This document shows positions 18,220 to 27,722 of a stretch of 64,000 bases of DNA, one piece after another (position 1 is the first letter of the stretch; the number at the start of each line of letters is the position of its first letter). The position numbers and the translations under genes are program-made. The DNA comes from Solibacillus merdavium (GTDB lineage: Bacteria > Bacillota > Bacilli > Bacillales_A > Planococcaceae), in the NCBI RefSeq assembly GCF_014836935.1, contig NZ_JACSPW010000010.1, positions 80,620 through 144,619 on the forward strand. Direction: 5' to 3'. A model generated the notes under the pieces. The model did not search any database. It was not told the origin of the DNA and saw only the letters and a list, made by a program, of their open reading frames with translations.

Positions 18220-19146
18220 ATGAGTAAAACATTAGTTTTTGGACATAAAAACCCTGATACAGATACAATTACTTCGGCAATTGTTTATGCATACTTAAAG
18301 CAACAGTTAGGATTAGATGCAGAGGCGGTACGTCTTGGAGAATTAAATAACGAAACAAAATTTGCATTGGAAAAGTTCGGCTTTGAAGCACCTCGCCTCA
18401 TCGGAAATGTTAAAGACGAAGCAACCCAAGTAATTTTGGTCGATCATAACGAATTTCAACAATCGGCTGACGGCATAGAGGAAGTACAAATTTCAGAAGT
18501 AATAGACCACCACCGTATTGCTAATTTCCAAACAGCGGATCCACTATACTTCCGTGCTGAACCTGTAGGATGTACGGCAACAATCTTAAATAAATTATTT
18601 AAAGAAAATAATGTTGAAATCCCAGCTAATATTGCAGGCTTAATGCTTTCAGCTATTATTTCGGATACGCTATTATTTAAATCGCCTACATGCACAGAGC
18701 AGGATGTTAAAGCAGGTAATGAATTAGCTGCGATTGCGAATGTTGATTCGGCACAATATGGTTTAGCTATGCTTAAAGCGGGCGCCGACCTTTCGGATAA
18801 ATCATTGGAAGATTTATTGTCGCTTGATGCAAAAGCTTTTGAATTCGGTGAATATAAAGCAACTGTTGCACAAGTAAACGCTGTAGATATTGAAGATGTA
18901 CTCGGGCGTCAAAAAGAGCTTGAAAACTTATTAAACAAAAATATAGCGGAGAACGGGTTAGATTTATTCTTCTTCGTCGTAACAGATATTTTAAATAACG
19001 ATTCAACAGCAGTGGCTGCTGGACAAGTTGCGGAAAACGCAGCAAAGGCATTTGGAGCAGCAATCGTTAATGGACGCATTAGTTTACCAGGAGTTGTATC
19101 ACGTAAAAAGCAAATAGTGCCAGTATTGACTGAAGGCTTAAAATAA
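18220..19146 (+). CDS. ppaC: Manganese-dependent inorganic pyrophosphatase
   Basis: Family II cytosolic pyrophosphatase (DHH superfamily) that hydrolyses PPi to drive biosynthesis. [10 protein letters not shown] at residues 7-16, the DHH box [10 protein letters not shown] near residue 90, and the C-terminal [10 protein letters not shown] (substrate-binding SRKKQ) are all present. 308 residues is the usual length. ATG 18220 has AGGAGG upstream. It shares a bidirectional terminator with the convergent Rieske oxidoreductase gene. Confidence 0.96.
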   Translation: MSKTLVFGHKNPDTDTITSAIVYAYLKQQLGLDAEAVRLGELNNETKFALEKFGFEAPRLIGNVKDEATQVILVDHNEFQQSADGIEEVQISEVIDHHRIANFQTADPLYFRAEPVGCTATILNKLFKENNVEIPANIAGLMLSAIISDTLLFKSPTCTEQDVKAGNELAAIANVDSAQYGLAMLKAGADLSDKSLEDLLSLDAKAFEFGEYKATVAQVNAVDIEDVLGRQKELENLLNKNIAENGLDLFFFVVTDILNNDSTAVAAGQVAENAAKAFGAAIVNGRISLPGVVSRKKQIVPVLTEGLK

Positions 19147-19150
19147 TCTA

Positions 19151-19193
19151 AAAAAATCCGGTACTCCATTTAATTGGAGTTACCGGATTTTTT
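19151..19193. terminator. Bidirectional terminator between ppaC and the Rieske oxidoreductase gene
   Basis: AAAAAATCCGGTA...CTCCA pairs with TGGAG...TACCGGATTTTTT. The stop codon of the minus-strand gene lies inside the stem. Confidence 0.9.
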
Positions 19194-20549
19194 GATATCT
19201 AAAGGATAAACAGCAGGACCTTCTATTACTTGTCCTTCAGCATTATAGCGTGAACCGTGACATGGGCAGTCATACGTTTGATCGGCTTCATTCCATCTTG
19301 TTTTACAGCCTAAATGGGTACAGCGCGGAGCTTTAGGGCGTTTTATATATCCTTCAATGAACTCCTTGCCAATAACCCCACCTGTCTGAAGCATGAAATA
19401 GAGTGTCTTACCAAAGCTCGATCGATGTGGAGAGAATAGGTTTGATGCTTTATTTGGTACGTTTTTTATAAGGTCTGTAAGAAGATCACCTGCAACAAGT
19501 GAAGTCGATAACCCCCACTTATTAAAGCCCGTTGCAATATACAGGCTTTCATCGTCTGGAGAAAGCTGACCGATATAAGGGACCTGGTCGGCAGTCATAA
19601 TATCTTGTGCGCTCCATGCATACTCGAATGGAGGCAGTTCAAAATCTGCTGTCAACTCATGCTGTAATGTTTCGTAAAACCGATTGGTCTCGCCTGTGGC
19701 TCCTGCTAAGTGGGACTGGCCTCCGTATATGAAGTAAGGCTGATTATCGATAAGTGCACTTCGGATGGTACGACTTTGATCATCAATACTTAAATATTGA
19801 CCCTCTAACAGCTGAGAATATTTTGTAGCAGTTAAATACGAACGACTTACTTGCAGTTTTATCGAATAAAGTTGGCGAATAGATTCGATTGGATAATGGG
19901 TGCATAAAATTAGTTTATTATACTGAACGGTGTAGCCATTGCTTGTACGAACCTGGTTATTCCGTAGTTCGATACTTGTAATGCGAGTATTTAAATAGAG
20001 CTGTGCACCGTATTTTCTTGCTAAATGAACGTAAGTATTTGTGAATTGTACAGGATTAATCTGTCCCTCATTTTTTATGCCGAGTGCCAATTTTACAGGA
20101 AGATTAAGCTCAGTTTCATTTGTTGCTACAAATGGAATACCGATTTTTTTATATTGCTCAGCTTCATTTAATAGCTTTTCTTTTCCTTGGGAAGTGGAAG
20201 TGTATAAATAGGAAGTAGCTCTAGTAAATCCGCCGCTATTTTCGGAAATGGCCTTTTCGATTGCATTTTTGTTTGCTTCATAATAGATTTTCCCATCTTC
20301 CGGTGTTAATTTCGAATAAATAAGATTATGCTGCACAGTTAATTTTCCTGTAGAATAGGCAGTTGTTCCATGTGCAAATTGTGGAAGTGCTTCAATTAGT
20401 ACAACTTTAAATCCTTCCTTAGCAAGTGAATAAGCAGTATATACCCCACTAATCCCACCCCCAATAATGCAGATGTCACATTGAATGGGTTCCTGAATGG
20501 ATGGAGAGGAAAAACCTGAATCTGTTGGGAGCCAAAGCGATTGTTTCAA
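19170..20549 (-). CDS. FAD-dependent oxidoreductase with C-terminal Rieske [2Fe-2S] domain (YhfW-like)
   Basis: 459-residue fusion. The N-terminal glycine-oxidase/DAO fold has the FAD-binding CDICIIGGGISGVYTAYSL near residue 24; TGFNKWGLSTSLVAGDLL is the second FAD contact near residue 350. The C-terminal Rieske domain (about 405-455) has CTHLGC and CPCHGSRYN, giving the CxH and CxxH ligand pairs. Similar architecture occurs in B. subtilis YhfW. The substrate amine and physiological role are unknown. Start ATG 20549 follows a GGTGAT-type SD. It is divergent from the DsbA-like gene. Confidence 0.85.
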   Translation of the reverse strand: MKQSLWLPTDSGFSSPSIQEPIQCDICIIGGGISGVYTAYSLAKEGFKVVLIEALPQFAHGTTAYSTGKLTVQHNLIYSKLTPEDGKIYYEANKNAIEKAISENSGGFTRATSYLYTSTSQGKEKLLNEAEQYKKIGIPFVATNETELNLPVKLALGIKNEGQINPVQFTNTYVHLARKYGAQLYLNTRITSIELRNNQVRTSNGYTVQYNKLILCTHYPIESIRQLYSIKLQVSRSYLTATKYSQLLEGQYLSIDDQSRTIRSALIDNQPYFIYGGQSHLAGATGETNRFYETLQHELTADFELPPFEYAWSAQDIMTADQVPYIGQLSPDDESLYIATGFNKWGLSTSLVAGDLLTDLIKNVPNKASNLFSPHRSSFGKTLYFMLQTGGVIGKEFIEGYIKRPKAPRCTHLGCKTRWNEADQTYDCPCHGSRYNAEGQVIEGPAVYPLDIKKSGNSN

Positions 20550-20702
20550 AATATCACCTTTTTATTTTTAGCTTAGGATATTTTTTGTTTTTTTATTCAA
20601 CTAGAGTAAAAATCGGAAATTCTATTACGAATGCATCGGATTTGAAAAGTTGTACTTTTGCAACACAGCTCGTTACAATACAAGACAAGGAGAGTGATTA
20701 GC

Positions 20703-21407
20703 ATGAAAATAGAAGTTTGGTCTGATTATGTTTGCCCATTTTGCTATATCGGCAAAAAACAGCTCGAAATCGCCTTGGAAGAATTGGGGTATGGGGAGAG
20801 TATTGAAGTTGAGTATAAAAGCTACCTTTTGGATCCTACTACACCAGTGGATACGGATAGCTTGGTTTATGAAGAGCTACAACGTAAATATCAAATGTCG
20901 TTGGATGAAGTAAAGAAAATGACTGCTAATGTTACTGCTCGGGCAAAAGAAGTTGGATTAGTCTACAATTTTGATGAAATGAAAAGTGCAAACACAGTAA
21001 AAGCCCACCGTTTGGCAAAATGGGCTGAATCAGAAGGTAAAGGGAAAGATTTTACTGAACGAGTTTTGAAGGCGTACTTTTTGGAAGGAAAGGCAATTGG
21101 TCAAACCGATGTCCTCCTATCATTAGTAAGTGAAGTGAATTTATCGATAGAAAAGGCTAGACAAGTTATTGAAAATGATGACTATATTAAAGAAGTGGAG
21201 CACGACATCGCAATTGCCCAAAATCTAGGTGTACGCGGTGTACCATTCTTTGTTATCGATAATAAGTATGGTATTTCAGGAGCGCAGCCACAAGATGTGT
21301 TCGAACAAACAATTGAAAAGGCAGCACAAGAACTGGGCTTGCGAAAACCTTTAAAAATGCAGGGGGATAAAGGTGCAGCTTGTACCGATGATTCATGCAA
21401 TATTTAA
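20703..21407 (+). CDS. DsbA-family oxidoreductase, FrnE-like
   Basis: Cytoplasmic thioredoxin-fold protein of 234 residues with an inserted helical domain. WSDYVCPFCYIGKKQLE at residues 6-22 has the CPFC active site, and GVRGVPFFVIDNKYGISGAQ near residue 177 has the cis-Pro loop. No signal peptide, so it acts in the cytosol, as FrnE does in oxidative-stress resistance. A Cys pair near the C-terminus (AACTDDSC) is typical of FrnE-type proteins. ATG 20703 has AAGGAG 11 bases upstream; the longer frame has no SD. A TTGTAC/TACAAT promoter-like pair lies about 50 bases upstream. Confidence 0.87.
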   Translation: MKIEVWSDYVCPFCYIGKKQLEIALEELGYGESIEVEYKSYLLDPTTPVDTDSLVYEELQRKYQMSLDEVKKMTANVTARAKEVGLVYNFDEMKSANTVKAHRLAKWAESEGKGKDFTERVLKAYFLEGKAIGQTDVLLSLVSEVNLSIEKARQVIENDDYIKEVEHDIAIAQNLGVRGVPFFVIDNKYGISGAQPQDVFEQTIEKAAQELGLRKPLKMQGDKGAACTDDSCNI

Positions 21408-21481
21408 TTACCCCCACTTTATAGCGCTCCCAAACGTAAAATGCCATCTTATATTCAGTCAAAAGTATGAGGGTATTCATG

Positions 21482-21532
21482 TTGATTTTCTTTGAATATT
21501 ATTTTATTATATTAAAGTACCTCGAATTTGAG
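21482..21532 (+). promoter_or_regulatory. azoR promoter with palindrome at the start site
   Basis: -35 TTGATT (21482-21487), 17-base spacer, -10 TATTAT (21505-21510). CTCGAATTTGAG (21521-21532) is an inverted repeat over the expected start, extended by flanking TTAAA and TTTAA half-sites. It is a candidate operator for the YodB-like repressor encoded 1.4 kb downstream. Confidence 0.5.
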
Positions 21533-21597
21533 ATGTTTAAAAATAAGATAAAAATTCAAAAAATAAATAAACTAATTTAGTAGGGAGCAATAAAAAA

Positions 21598-22236
21598 ATG
21601 ACAAACGTATTAGTAGTAAAAGCAAATAACCGCCCAGATGGTGTATCAACTAAAATGTATGAAACTTTCATGGCTGAAGTAGGTACTGTACAAGGTGTAA
21701 ACGTAACAACTTTTGATGTATTTGAAGAAAACATGCCGTATTTTGGTCAGGAATTATTCAACGCATTCGGTAAAGCACAAGCGGGTGAAGAATTATCGGC
21801 AATTGAGGCAGGTTCTTTAGCTGCTTTCAATAAATCACGTGAAGCATTAACAGCTGCAGATGTAGTTGTATTTGCATTCCCATTATGGAACTTAACAATC
21901 CCAGCTGCATTACAATCATTCATTGATTACACATACGGTGCTGGATATACATTCAAATATAACGAACAAGGTCAATTAGTAAGCTTAATGACGGACAAAA
22001 AATATATCGTATTAAATGCACGTGGCGGTATTTACTCTTCGCCTGAAGCAGCTCCATCTGAAATGTCAGTAAACTATATTAACGCAGTTATTGGCGGCGT
22101 ATATGGTATGGAAAAAATTGATGAAGTAATTATTGAAGGTCACGCTTCTAATCCGGCAGGTGCAGAACAAATTATTTCTGATGGTTTAGAGAAAGTAAAA
22201 GCTGCAGCTAAAAACTTAGCGAAAGTAACAGCATAA
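21598..22236 (+). CDS. azoR: FMN-dependent NADH-azoreductase
   Basis: Flavodoxin-fold quinone/azo reductase of 212 residues that gives two-electron reduction of quinones and azo dyes. PLWNLTIPAALQSFIDY (FMN phosphate/isoalloxazine contacts) at about 100-116 and NARGGIYSS near 140 are the AzoR family motifs. Length is typical. The SD TAGGGAG lies before ATG 21598. In B. subtilis azoR1 is repressed by the thiol sensor YodB; a YodB-like gene lies nearby, supporting a quinone-stress role. Confidence 0.93.
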   Translation: MTNVLVVKANNRPDGVSTKMYETFMAEVGTVQGVNVTTFDVFEENMPYFGQELFNAFGKAQAGEELSAIEAGSLAAFNKSREALTAADVVVFAFPLWNLTIPAALQSFIDYTYGAGYTFKYNEQGQLVSLMTDKKYIVLNARGGIYSSPEAAPSEMSVNYINAVIGGVYGMEKIDEVIIEGHASNPAGAEQIISDGLEKVKAAAKNLAKVTA

Positions 22237-22253
22237 TTTTATAGTTTTATTGG

Positions 22254-22291
22254 AAAAAGGGGGCTCATCATATGGTGAGCGCCCCTTTTTT
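22254..22291. terminator. Terminator between azoR and the YceI-like gene
   Basis: AAAAAGGGGgCTCA pairs with TGAGcGCCCCTTTTT; T tracts on both strands make it bidirectional. Confidence 0.9.
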
Positions 22292-22814
22292 AGTTTTTAT
22301 TTAATTGTAATTCGACGGAAATTTTTACTTGCTCAGAGATTAAAAGTCCCCCCGATTCAAGTGAGTCATTGTATGTTAAATTGAAATCGCTTCTATTGAT
22401 CTCGGTTTGGCAAGTATAGCCGTATGTATCGATATCCCATGGATTTTTGATACAACCATTATATATTACCTCGAAAGTAACTGGCCGTGTAACATCTTTA
22501 ATGGTTAAATCTCCATGTAGTTTAATTTGATTATTGTCGCTTATAACTTCTTTACTTATAAATGTAATCTTAGGATAACGATCAGCATTAAAGAAATCTG
22601 CGGAAATTAAATGTTGATCCCTTGAAATGTCCCGTGTATTAATACTCGCTACATCTATATCAAAGCGTATATAAGAATCATTAAACTCTTCTATTTTACT
22701 CGCCTCTATATGAGCAGCAAAAGAATCAAATGTACCATGTACATTTGTAATCATCATGTGTTTAATGGAAAAATTAATTGATGAATGAAAAAAATCTACC
22801 GAATAAGTCGTCAT
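22290..22814 (-). CDS. YceI-family lipocalin-like protein
   Basis: 174-residue beta-barrel protein of the YceI family, which binds polyisoprenoids or other amphiphiles such as quinones. MTTYSVDFFHSSINFSIKHM, FFNADRYPKITFIS and GDLTIKDVTRPVTFEV are the family core motifs. There is no signal peptide, so unlike E. coli YceI it is cytosolic. It sits between azoR and a YodB-like repressor gene, divergent from the latter, which suggests it belongs to the same quinone/electrophile response. The exact ligand is unknown. Confidence 0.85.
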   Translation of the reverse strand: MTTYSVDFFHSSINFSIKHMMITNVHGTFDSFAAHIEASKIEEFNDSYIRFDIDVASINTRDISRDQHLISADFFNADRYPKITFISKEVISDNNQIKLHGDLTIKDVTRPVTFEVIYNGCIKNPWDIDTYGYTCQTEINRSDFNLTYNDSLESGGLLISEQVKISVELQLNKN

Positions 22815-22894
22815 AGTTTCACCTCAAATTTATTACAATATGTTAATTCCATCATAAAATAGAAGATATTTTTTTACAACATGAATTAAGTTCT

Positions 22895-22911
22895 AAGTAA
22901 GCTACTTACTT
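22895..22911. promoter_or_regulatory. Perfect 7-3-7 inverted repeat in the YceI-like/HxlR divergent region
   Basis: AAGTAAG-CTA-CTTACTT, located about 25 bases upstream of a TATAAT at 22936-22941 that could be the -10 of the regulator gene. HxlR/DUF24 regulators bind such palindromes (YodB boxes contain TACT and AGTA half-sites), so this is a candidate autoregulatory site that could also control the divergent YceI-like gene. Confidence 0.55.
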
Positions 22912-22993
22912 TTCGTAATCTATAAAAGGTGGTAATATAATATTAAGGAGTTAAATAAAGTTTATTTTAAGCAATAAATTTGAGGTGAAAAAA

Positions 22994-23299
22994 ATGAAGG
23001 AATCAGCATTATGTCCACGTTTGTCCAAGGCTATGGAACTTGTAGGAAAACGGTGGACAGCTTTAATTATTTATCAACTATTGGAAGGTCCGCAACGTTT
23101 TAATGCGATTGAATCAGCATTGCCGATAAGTGGAAGATTATTGTCGGAACGTTTAAAGGAACTTGAAAAAGAGGGCATTGTTGAACGAAAAGTATTTTCC
23201 GAAGTCCCGATTCGTGTGGAATATAATTTAACAAAAAAAGGCCAATCACTTGAACAAACGGTTAGAGAAATTGAAAATTGGGCGAAAAGTTGGTTATAA
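22994..23299 (+). CDS. HxlR (DUF24/MarR-like) regulator, YodB-like thiol sensor
   Basis: 101-residue winged-helix repressor. MKESALCPRL places a Cys at residue 7, equivalent to the redox-active Cys6 of B. subtilis YodB, and LVGKRWTALIIYQLLEGPQRF plus LSERLKELEKEGIVER are the HxlR helix-turn-helix and wing. A single N-terminal Cys suggests a one-Cys sensor of quinones or diamide. ATG 22994 is chosen over GTG 22985 because GAGG (22982-22985) lies 8 bases from it. Neighbouring azoR and the YceI-like gene are likely targets. Confidence 0.85.
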   Translation: MKESALCPRLSKAMELVGKRWTALIIYQLLEGPQRFNAIESALPISGRLLSERLKELEKEGIVERKVFSEVPIRVEYNLTKKGQSLEQTVREIENWAKSWL

Positions 23300-23375
23300 A
23301 TCATATTGTTTTACTTGTAAAAAGCGCGTCAAAAACAGATACTAAAAAGGTATGTCAGCTTTTGAGGAAAGGAAA

Positions 23376-24296
23376 ATGGCTTTTATGACAATTCAACAAT
23401 GGGAAAATGATTTATTACAGTGGATACCTTCAAATAATATAAAAACAAATGAAACGTTAAAAAAATATACGATGACAAAACTTGGAGGTAAGGCAGATAT
23501 TCTCGTGCTACCAGAAACTGAAGAACAAGCAGCAGCTGTTGTAAAGTATGCATCTGAAAATAATGTGCCCCTGTTGATGCTGGGGAATGGCTCTAACATG
23601 GTTGTACGTGATGGCGGTGTCCGCGGAATCGTCCTTCACTTTGCCTTATTGGATGAAATTCGTATTGAGGGCAATATTGTCTATGCTCAAAGTGGAGCTT
23701 TAATTAAGGAAGTATCAAAGCAAGTAGCAGCGAAAAGCTTAACAGGTTTCGAATTTGCATGTGGAATACCAGGATCAATTGGTGGTGCAATGGCTATGAA
23801 CGCCGGAGCATATGGTGGAGAAATTAAAGACGTTGTTATAGCCTGTACGATTTTAACGCCTGAAGGTGAGCGGATTGTATTGAACAATGAGCAGCTGGAG
23901 CTTTCCTACCGCAAAAGCATTATTGCTAAAAAAGGTTATTATGTATTGTCTGCTACATTTGAATTAGCGCAAGGCGATCAACAAGAAATCGATGATAAAA
24001 TTGCAGACCTAACATTTCAGCGTGAATCAAAACAGCCTCTTGAATACCCGTCAGCAGGCAGTGTATTTAAACGTCCACCCGGTTACTTCGCAGGTAAATT
24101 AATTCAGGATAGTGAATTGCAGGGGAAAGGCATCGGCGGCGCAGAGGTTTCTACAAAGCATGCCGGATTTATCGTAAATAAAAACAATGCAACAGCTAAA
24201 GACTATATTGAAACAATTCAAATGGTACAGCGTGTCGTGAAGGATAAGTTCGATATCGATTTAGAGATGGAAGTAAAAATCGTCGGTGAGGATTAA
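23376..24296 (+). CDS. murB: UDP-N-acetylenolpyruvoylglucosamine reductase
   Basis: Flavoenzyme that makes UDP-MurNAc in peptidoglycan precursor synthesis. The FAD-binding PCMH domain has LGNGSNMVVRDGGVRG near residue 67 and FACGIPGSIGGAMAMNAGAY near 124; the C-terminal domain has YPSAGSVFKRP with the catalytic Ser and EVSTKHAGFIVN. It is a type II (Bacillus-style) MurB of about 306 residues. Start is uncertain: ATGs at 23352, 23376 and 23385; GAGG (23364-23367) sits 8 bases before 23376. Confidence 0.94.
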   Translation: MAFMTIQQWENDLLQWIPSNNIKTNETLKKYTMTKLGGKADILVLPETEEQAAAVVKYASENNVPLLMLGNGSNMVVRDGGVRGIVLHFALLDEIRIEGNIVYAQSGALIKEVSKQVAAKSLTGFEFACGIPGSIGGAMAMNAGAYGGEIKDVVIACTILTPEGERIVLNNEQLELSYRKSIIAKKGYYVLSATFELAQGDQQEIDDKIADLTFQRESKQPLEYPSAGSVFKRPPGYFAGKLIQDSELQGKGIGGAEVSTKHAGFIVNKNNATAKDYIETIQMVQRVVKDKFDIDLEMEVKIVGED

Positions 24297-24305
24297 TCTT
24301 GGTAG

Positions 24306-24352
24306 ATAAAAAGACTTCAACTCGTGCTAATTCGGCACGGGTTATCTTTTTG
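24306..24352 (+). terminator. Terminator of murB
   Basis: AAAAAGA...AACtCGTGC pairs with GCACGgGTT...TCTTTTT; the stem-loop is followed by further T residues. Confidence 0.85.
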
Positions 24353-24463
24353 TGGATAAGAAAGCGATAAGATGTGTTTTTACTAAAACATTTCCTTACT
24401 AATCATATTGGCAGAAATGGTATCAATTATAAATCAGCATATAACATAGGGGGAGCACAAAAG

Positions 24464-25222
24464 ATGAAATTCATTTCGTGGAATGTAAATGGTATACGCG
24501 CATGTGTTAATAAAGGCTTTTTAGATTATTTTCATGAAATGCAAGCTGACTTTTTCTGTATTCAAGAAACTAAATGTCAGGAAGGACAAATTGACCTTCA
24601 ATTGAAAGGATATTATCAGTATTGGCATTCAGCAGTAAAAAAGGGGTATGCAGGTACAGCAGTATTTACGAAACATAAACCATTGGCGGTATTTTATGGT
24701 ATTGAAAATGAAATTGCACCTGATGAGGGGCGTATTATTACATTAGAATACGAGAATTTTTATTTAGTAAATACTTACACACCGAACGCAAAACGTGATT
24801 TAACACGCTTAATAGAACGTCTCCTTTGGGAAGACCGTATGGCGAATTATTTAAGGGAACTTGATGCAAAAAAGCCCGTCATTTATTGTGGGGATTTAAA
24901 TGTTGCACACGGCGAGCTTGATATAAAAAACGTCAAATCCAATATTGGCAATTCCGGATTTACATATGAAGAGCGAGGTAAAATGACCGACTTACTTGAC
25001 AGTGGATTTACAGATACATTCCGCCATTTCCACCCGAATGAAACGGATCATTATACGTGGTGGAGCTATATGTCAAAAGTGCGTGAGCGAAATATTGGAT
25101 GGCGAATTGATTACTTTATTATTTCGAACCGCCTCGTTGAACAAATTGAAGAAGCGTCCATACATTTTCAAGTTTTAGGTAGCGATCATTGCCCTATCGT
25201 ATTAAAATTAAAAACAGTGTAA
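24464..25222 (+). CDS. exoA: Exodeoxyribonuclease III / AP endonuclease
   Basis: Xth-family base-excision repair nuclease of 252 residues. MKFISWNVNGIRAC (catalytic Asn), FCIQETKC (Mg-binding Glu), VNTYTPNA, YCGDLNVAH (Asp/Asn pair) and LGSDHCPIVL (Asp-His) are all intact. The frame extends 30 codons upstream, but ATG 24464 has GGGGGAG 8-9 bases before it and gives the family start. No signal peptide. Flanked by the murB terminator and an unterminated gap before the acylase gene. Confidence 0.95.
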   Translation: MKFISWNVNGIRACVNKGFLDYFHEMQADFFCIQETKCQEGQIDLQLKGYYQYWHSAVKKGYAGTAVFTKHKPLAVFYGIENEIAPDEGRIITLEYENFYLVNTYTPNAKRDLTRLIERLLWEDRMANYLRELDAKKPVIYCGDLNVAHGELDIKNVKSNIGNSGFTYEERGKMTDLLDSGFTDTFRHFHPNETDHYTWWSYMSKVRERNIGWRIDYFIISNRLVEQIEEASIHFQVLGSDHCPIVLKLKTV

Positions 25223-25302
25223 GATAAAGAGAATTATAGAAAACTATTTTTTGTAAAGCAGAAATCACACTTTGCAAAATACAAGATAAAGAGGTGGATT
25301 TA

Positions 25303-27714
25303 ATGGCACAACAGGCGACAAAGGCAAAAGGGCGCAAAATTGTTAACATTGTCATTTGGACAATTGGGATTTTAATTGTTCTGGGCGGTTCAGCAGTTGC
25401 TGGGTTACATTTATACGTATCTAACTCGAAGCCTTTAATTGAAGGTGAGAAGATTGTTACGATTTTAGATGAAGATGTAGAAGTTACGAGGGATGGTGTA
25501 GGGGTTCCTCATATTGAGGCGAAGTCAGATGCAGATCTTTATCGCGCTCAGGGCTATGTCCAAGCGCAGGATCGTTTATTCCAAATGGATTTAGCTCGTC
25601 GTCAGGCAAGCGGTACTTTAGCGGAAGTTGTTGGTGCATCTGCAGTTAATACCGATAAATTTTTCCGTACATTCAGCTTGCGTCATGCAGCAGAAAATTC
25701 ATGGGAAGATTATGATGCGGGATCTAAGCAAATTTTAGAATGGTATACAGAAGGTGTAAATGCTTTTATTGATGAAGTAAAAGGGACTAGCAAGCTTACC
25801 TATGAATTTAAGCTGCTTGGTTATACACCAGAAGCCTGGACACCAATTGATTCATTGGTAATAGGAAAATATATGGCATACGACCTTGGTGGGAACTGGA
25901 ATCAACAAGCATTCCGTTCATGGGCGTTACAAAATTATACAGAAGAGCAGGCTAAAGAATTATTTGTAGAATACCCGGAAAATGCAAAGTCAATTATTGA
26001 GGCAAATTTAAATATAGAAACGGATATTACGACTGCCTTTACAACAGATTATTTACCTCAGGAATTTAACGGAAGTAACAACTGGGTAATTGGCGGGAAG
26101 TTTACGAAATCAGGGAAACCGCTACTTGCGGATGACCCACATCTAGGCTTAGGTACGCCATCTGTTTGGTATCAAATGCACTTAAAATCCCCTGAACAAA
26201 ATGTGAGCGGTGTTATTTTTGCGGGAATTCCAGGCATTATTTTAGGACATAACGAACAAATTGCATGGGGAGTTACGAATGTAAATCCTGATGTACAGGA
26301 TCTATATATCGAAACTCCAAACCCGGAAAATCCATATCAATTTGAATATGATGGTAAATGGGAAGATGCAACTGTTCGAGAAGAACCTATAAAAGTAAAA
26401 GACGGTAAAACGATTGACTTCGAAGTAGTGGAAACACGTCATGGTCCAATCATTTCAAACATAATGCTAAAGGAAACAGAAGTTAAAGAGCAGTTTTCAA
26501 TGCAGTGGACAGCGCTTCAATCCACACAGGAATTAAAAGCAGTATTAGGCTTCAATAAAGCAACAAATTGGGAGGAGTTTGAAGTTGCATTAGAAGACTT
26601 CAAAGCACCCGCACAAAACTTTGTATTTGCTTCAACAGACGGTACGATTGCCTATAAAGCCAATGGTTTAGTGCCGATTCGTAAACAAGGTACAGGGGCA
26701 TTACCGGTACCAGGGAATTCTTCTGAATACGGTTGGGAAAGCTATATTCCATTTGATGAGTTACCGACTGTCATTAATCCAGAAGAAGGTTATATTGCGA
26801 CAGCAAACAATCAAATAGTAGGCGAAGAATATCCATATCATATTTCCAACCTTTGGGCACAGCCATATCGTTATGAACGTATTGTGGAAATGATTGAAAC
26901 ACCTGTTTATAACGACGAGACGGGAGAATTATTAAAGCTAACAGCTGCGGAAATGAAAGGGATGCAAATGGATAAGAAAAACTTGCATGCCGCAGAGTTT
27001 TTACCAAGCCTACTGGAAACGATTAAAGCGCAGGATACAGAGGGCAAATATAAAAAGGTTATTACACTATTGGAAGAGTGGGAGTATTATGATGATAAAG
27101 AGCAGGGTGCACCGCTCGTATATCACTTCCTAATTGAAAATATGGAAAATGCCTTATTTAAAGATGCGATGCCAGAAGATGTCTTCAAATTAATGCCAGG
27201 AAAATCTCAGATTACCGATCAAATGCTTCGTGATGCATATGCCGGCAATCCAGGGGTATGGATTACAGAAGAAGGCGGCTTAGATCAATTCGTTTATACT
27301 GCATTTGAAGATGCTGTAACGAAAATTGAAGGTAAATTTGGTACAGCAGTTTCAAAATGGAAATGGGGAAGTTACAATAAATTAACTTTCAGCCATCCAT
27401 TAGCAAGTGCATCTGACTTCTTAGCAGATTACGTAAATCCAGAAAGGCTGGCAGTAGGCGGTTCGAGTGTAACAGTTCAGGCTGCTTCAGAAGACGGAAA
27501 CGGAAATGTGAAGCATGGTGCATCTTGGCGCTTTGTAGCTGATTTAAATAATTTATCTACAGCGCATCATATTGTTGGTCCTGGTCAAAGCGGGCATATG
27601 AAGTCGAAATGGTATGACAATCAAGTATCAAATTGGGTATATGGTCGTTATCACAAAACTAATATCGATGGCACTATTAATACGAGATACGAGTTGATTT
27701 TGAAAGCCGAATAA
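25303..27714 (+). CDS. Penicillin acylase-family Ntn hydrolase, membrane-anchored
   Basis: 803-residue self-processing amidohydrolase. An N-terminal hydrophobic segment (about 17-39) anchors or exports it. The alpha-chain region has GVPHIEAKSDADLYRAQGYV and QDRLFQMDLARRQASG; the nucleophile is Ser258 in FNGSNNWVIGG, where cleavage would create the beta-chain N-terminus. The Asn in ANGLVPIRKQGTG and the beta-chain Arg fit the family. Substrates could be beta-lactams, acyl-homoserine lactones or N-acyl amino acids, which sequence does not settle. ATG 25303 has GAGGTGG upstream. A terminator follows at 27723. Confidence 0.9.
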   Translation: MAQQATKAKGRKIVNIVIWTIGILIVLGGSAVAGLHLYVSNSKPLIEGEKIVTILDEDVEVTRDGVGVPHIEAKSDADLYRAQGYVQAQDRLFQMDLARRQASGTLAEVVGASAVNTDKFFRTFSLRHAAENSWEDYDAGSKQILEWYTEGVNAFIDEVKGTSKLTYEFKLLGYTPEAWTPIDSLVIGKYMAYDLGGNWNQQAFRSWALQNYTEEQAKELFVEYPENAKSIIEANLNIETDITTAFTTDYLPQEFNGSNNWVIGGKFTKSGKPLLADDPHLGLGTPSVWYQMHLKSPEQNVSGVIFAGIPGIILGHNEQIAWGVTNVNPDVQDLYIETPNPENPYQFEYDGKWEDATVREEPIKVKDGKTIDFEVVETRHGPIISNIMLKETEVKEQFSMQWTALQSTQELKAVLGFNKATNWEEFEVALEDFKAPAQNFVFASTDGTIAYKANGLVPIRKQGTGALPVPGNSSEYGWESYIPFDELPTVINPEEGYIATANNQIVGEEYPYHISNLWAQPYRYERIVEMIETPVYNDETGELLKLTAAEMKGMQMDKKNLHAAEFLPSLLETIKAQDTEGKYKKVITLLEEWEYYDDKEQGAPLVYHFLIENMENALFKDAMPEDVFKLMPGKSQITDQMLRDAYAGNPGVWITEEGGLDQFVYTAFEDAVTKIEGKFGTAVSKWKWGSYNKLTFSHPLASASDFLADYVNPERLAVGGSSVTVQAASEDGNGNVKHGASWRFVADLNNLSTAHHIVGPGQSGHMKSKWYDNQVSNWVYGRYHKTNIDGTINTRYELILKAE

Positions 27715-27722
27715 CAAGAGTG

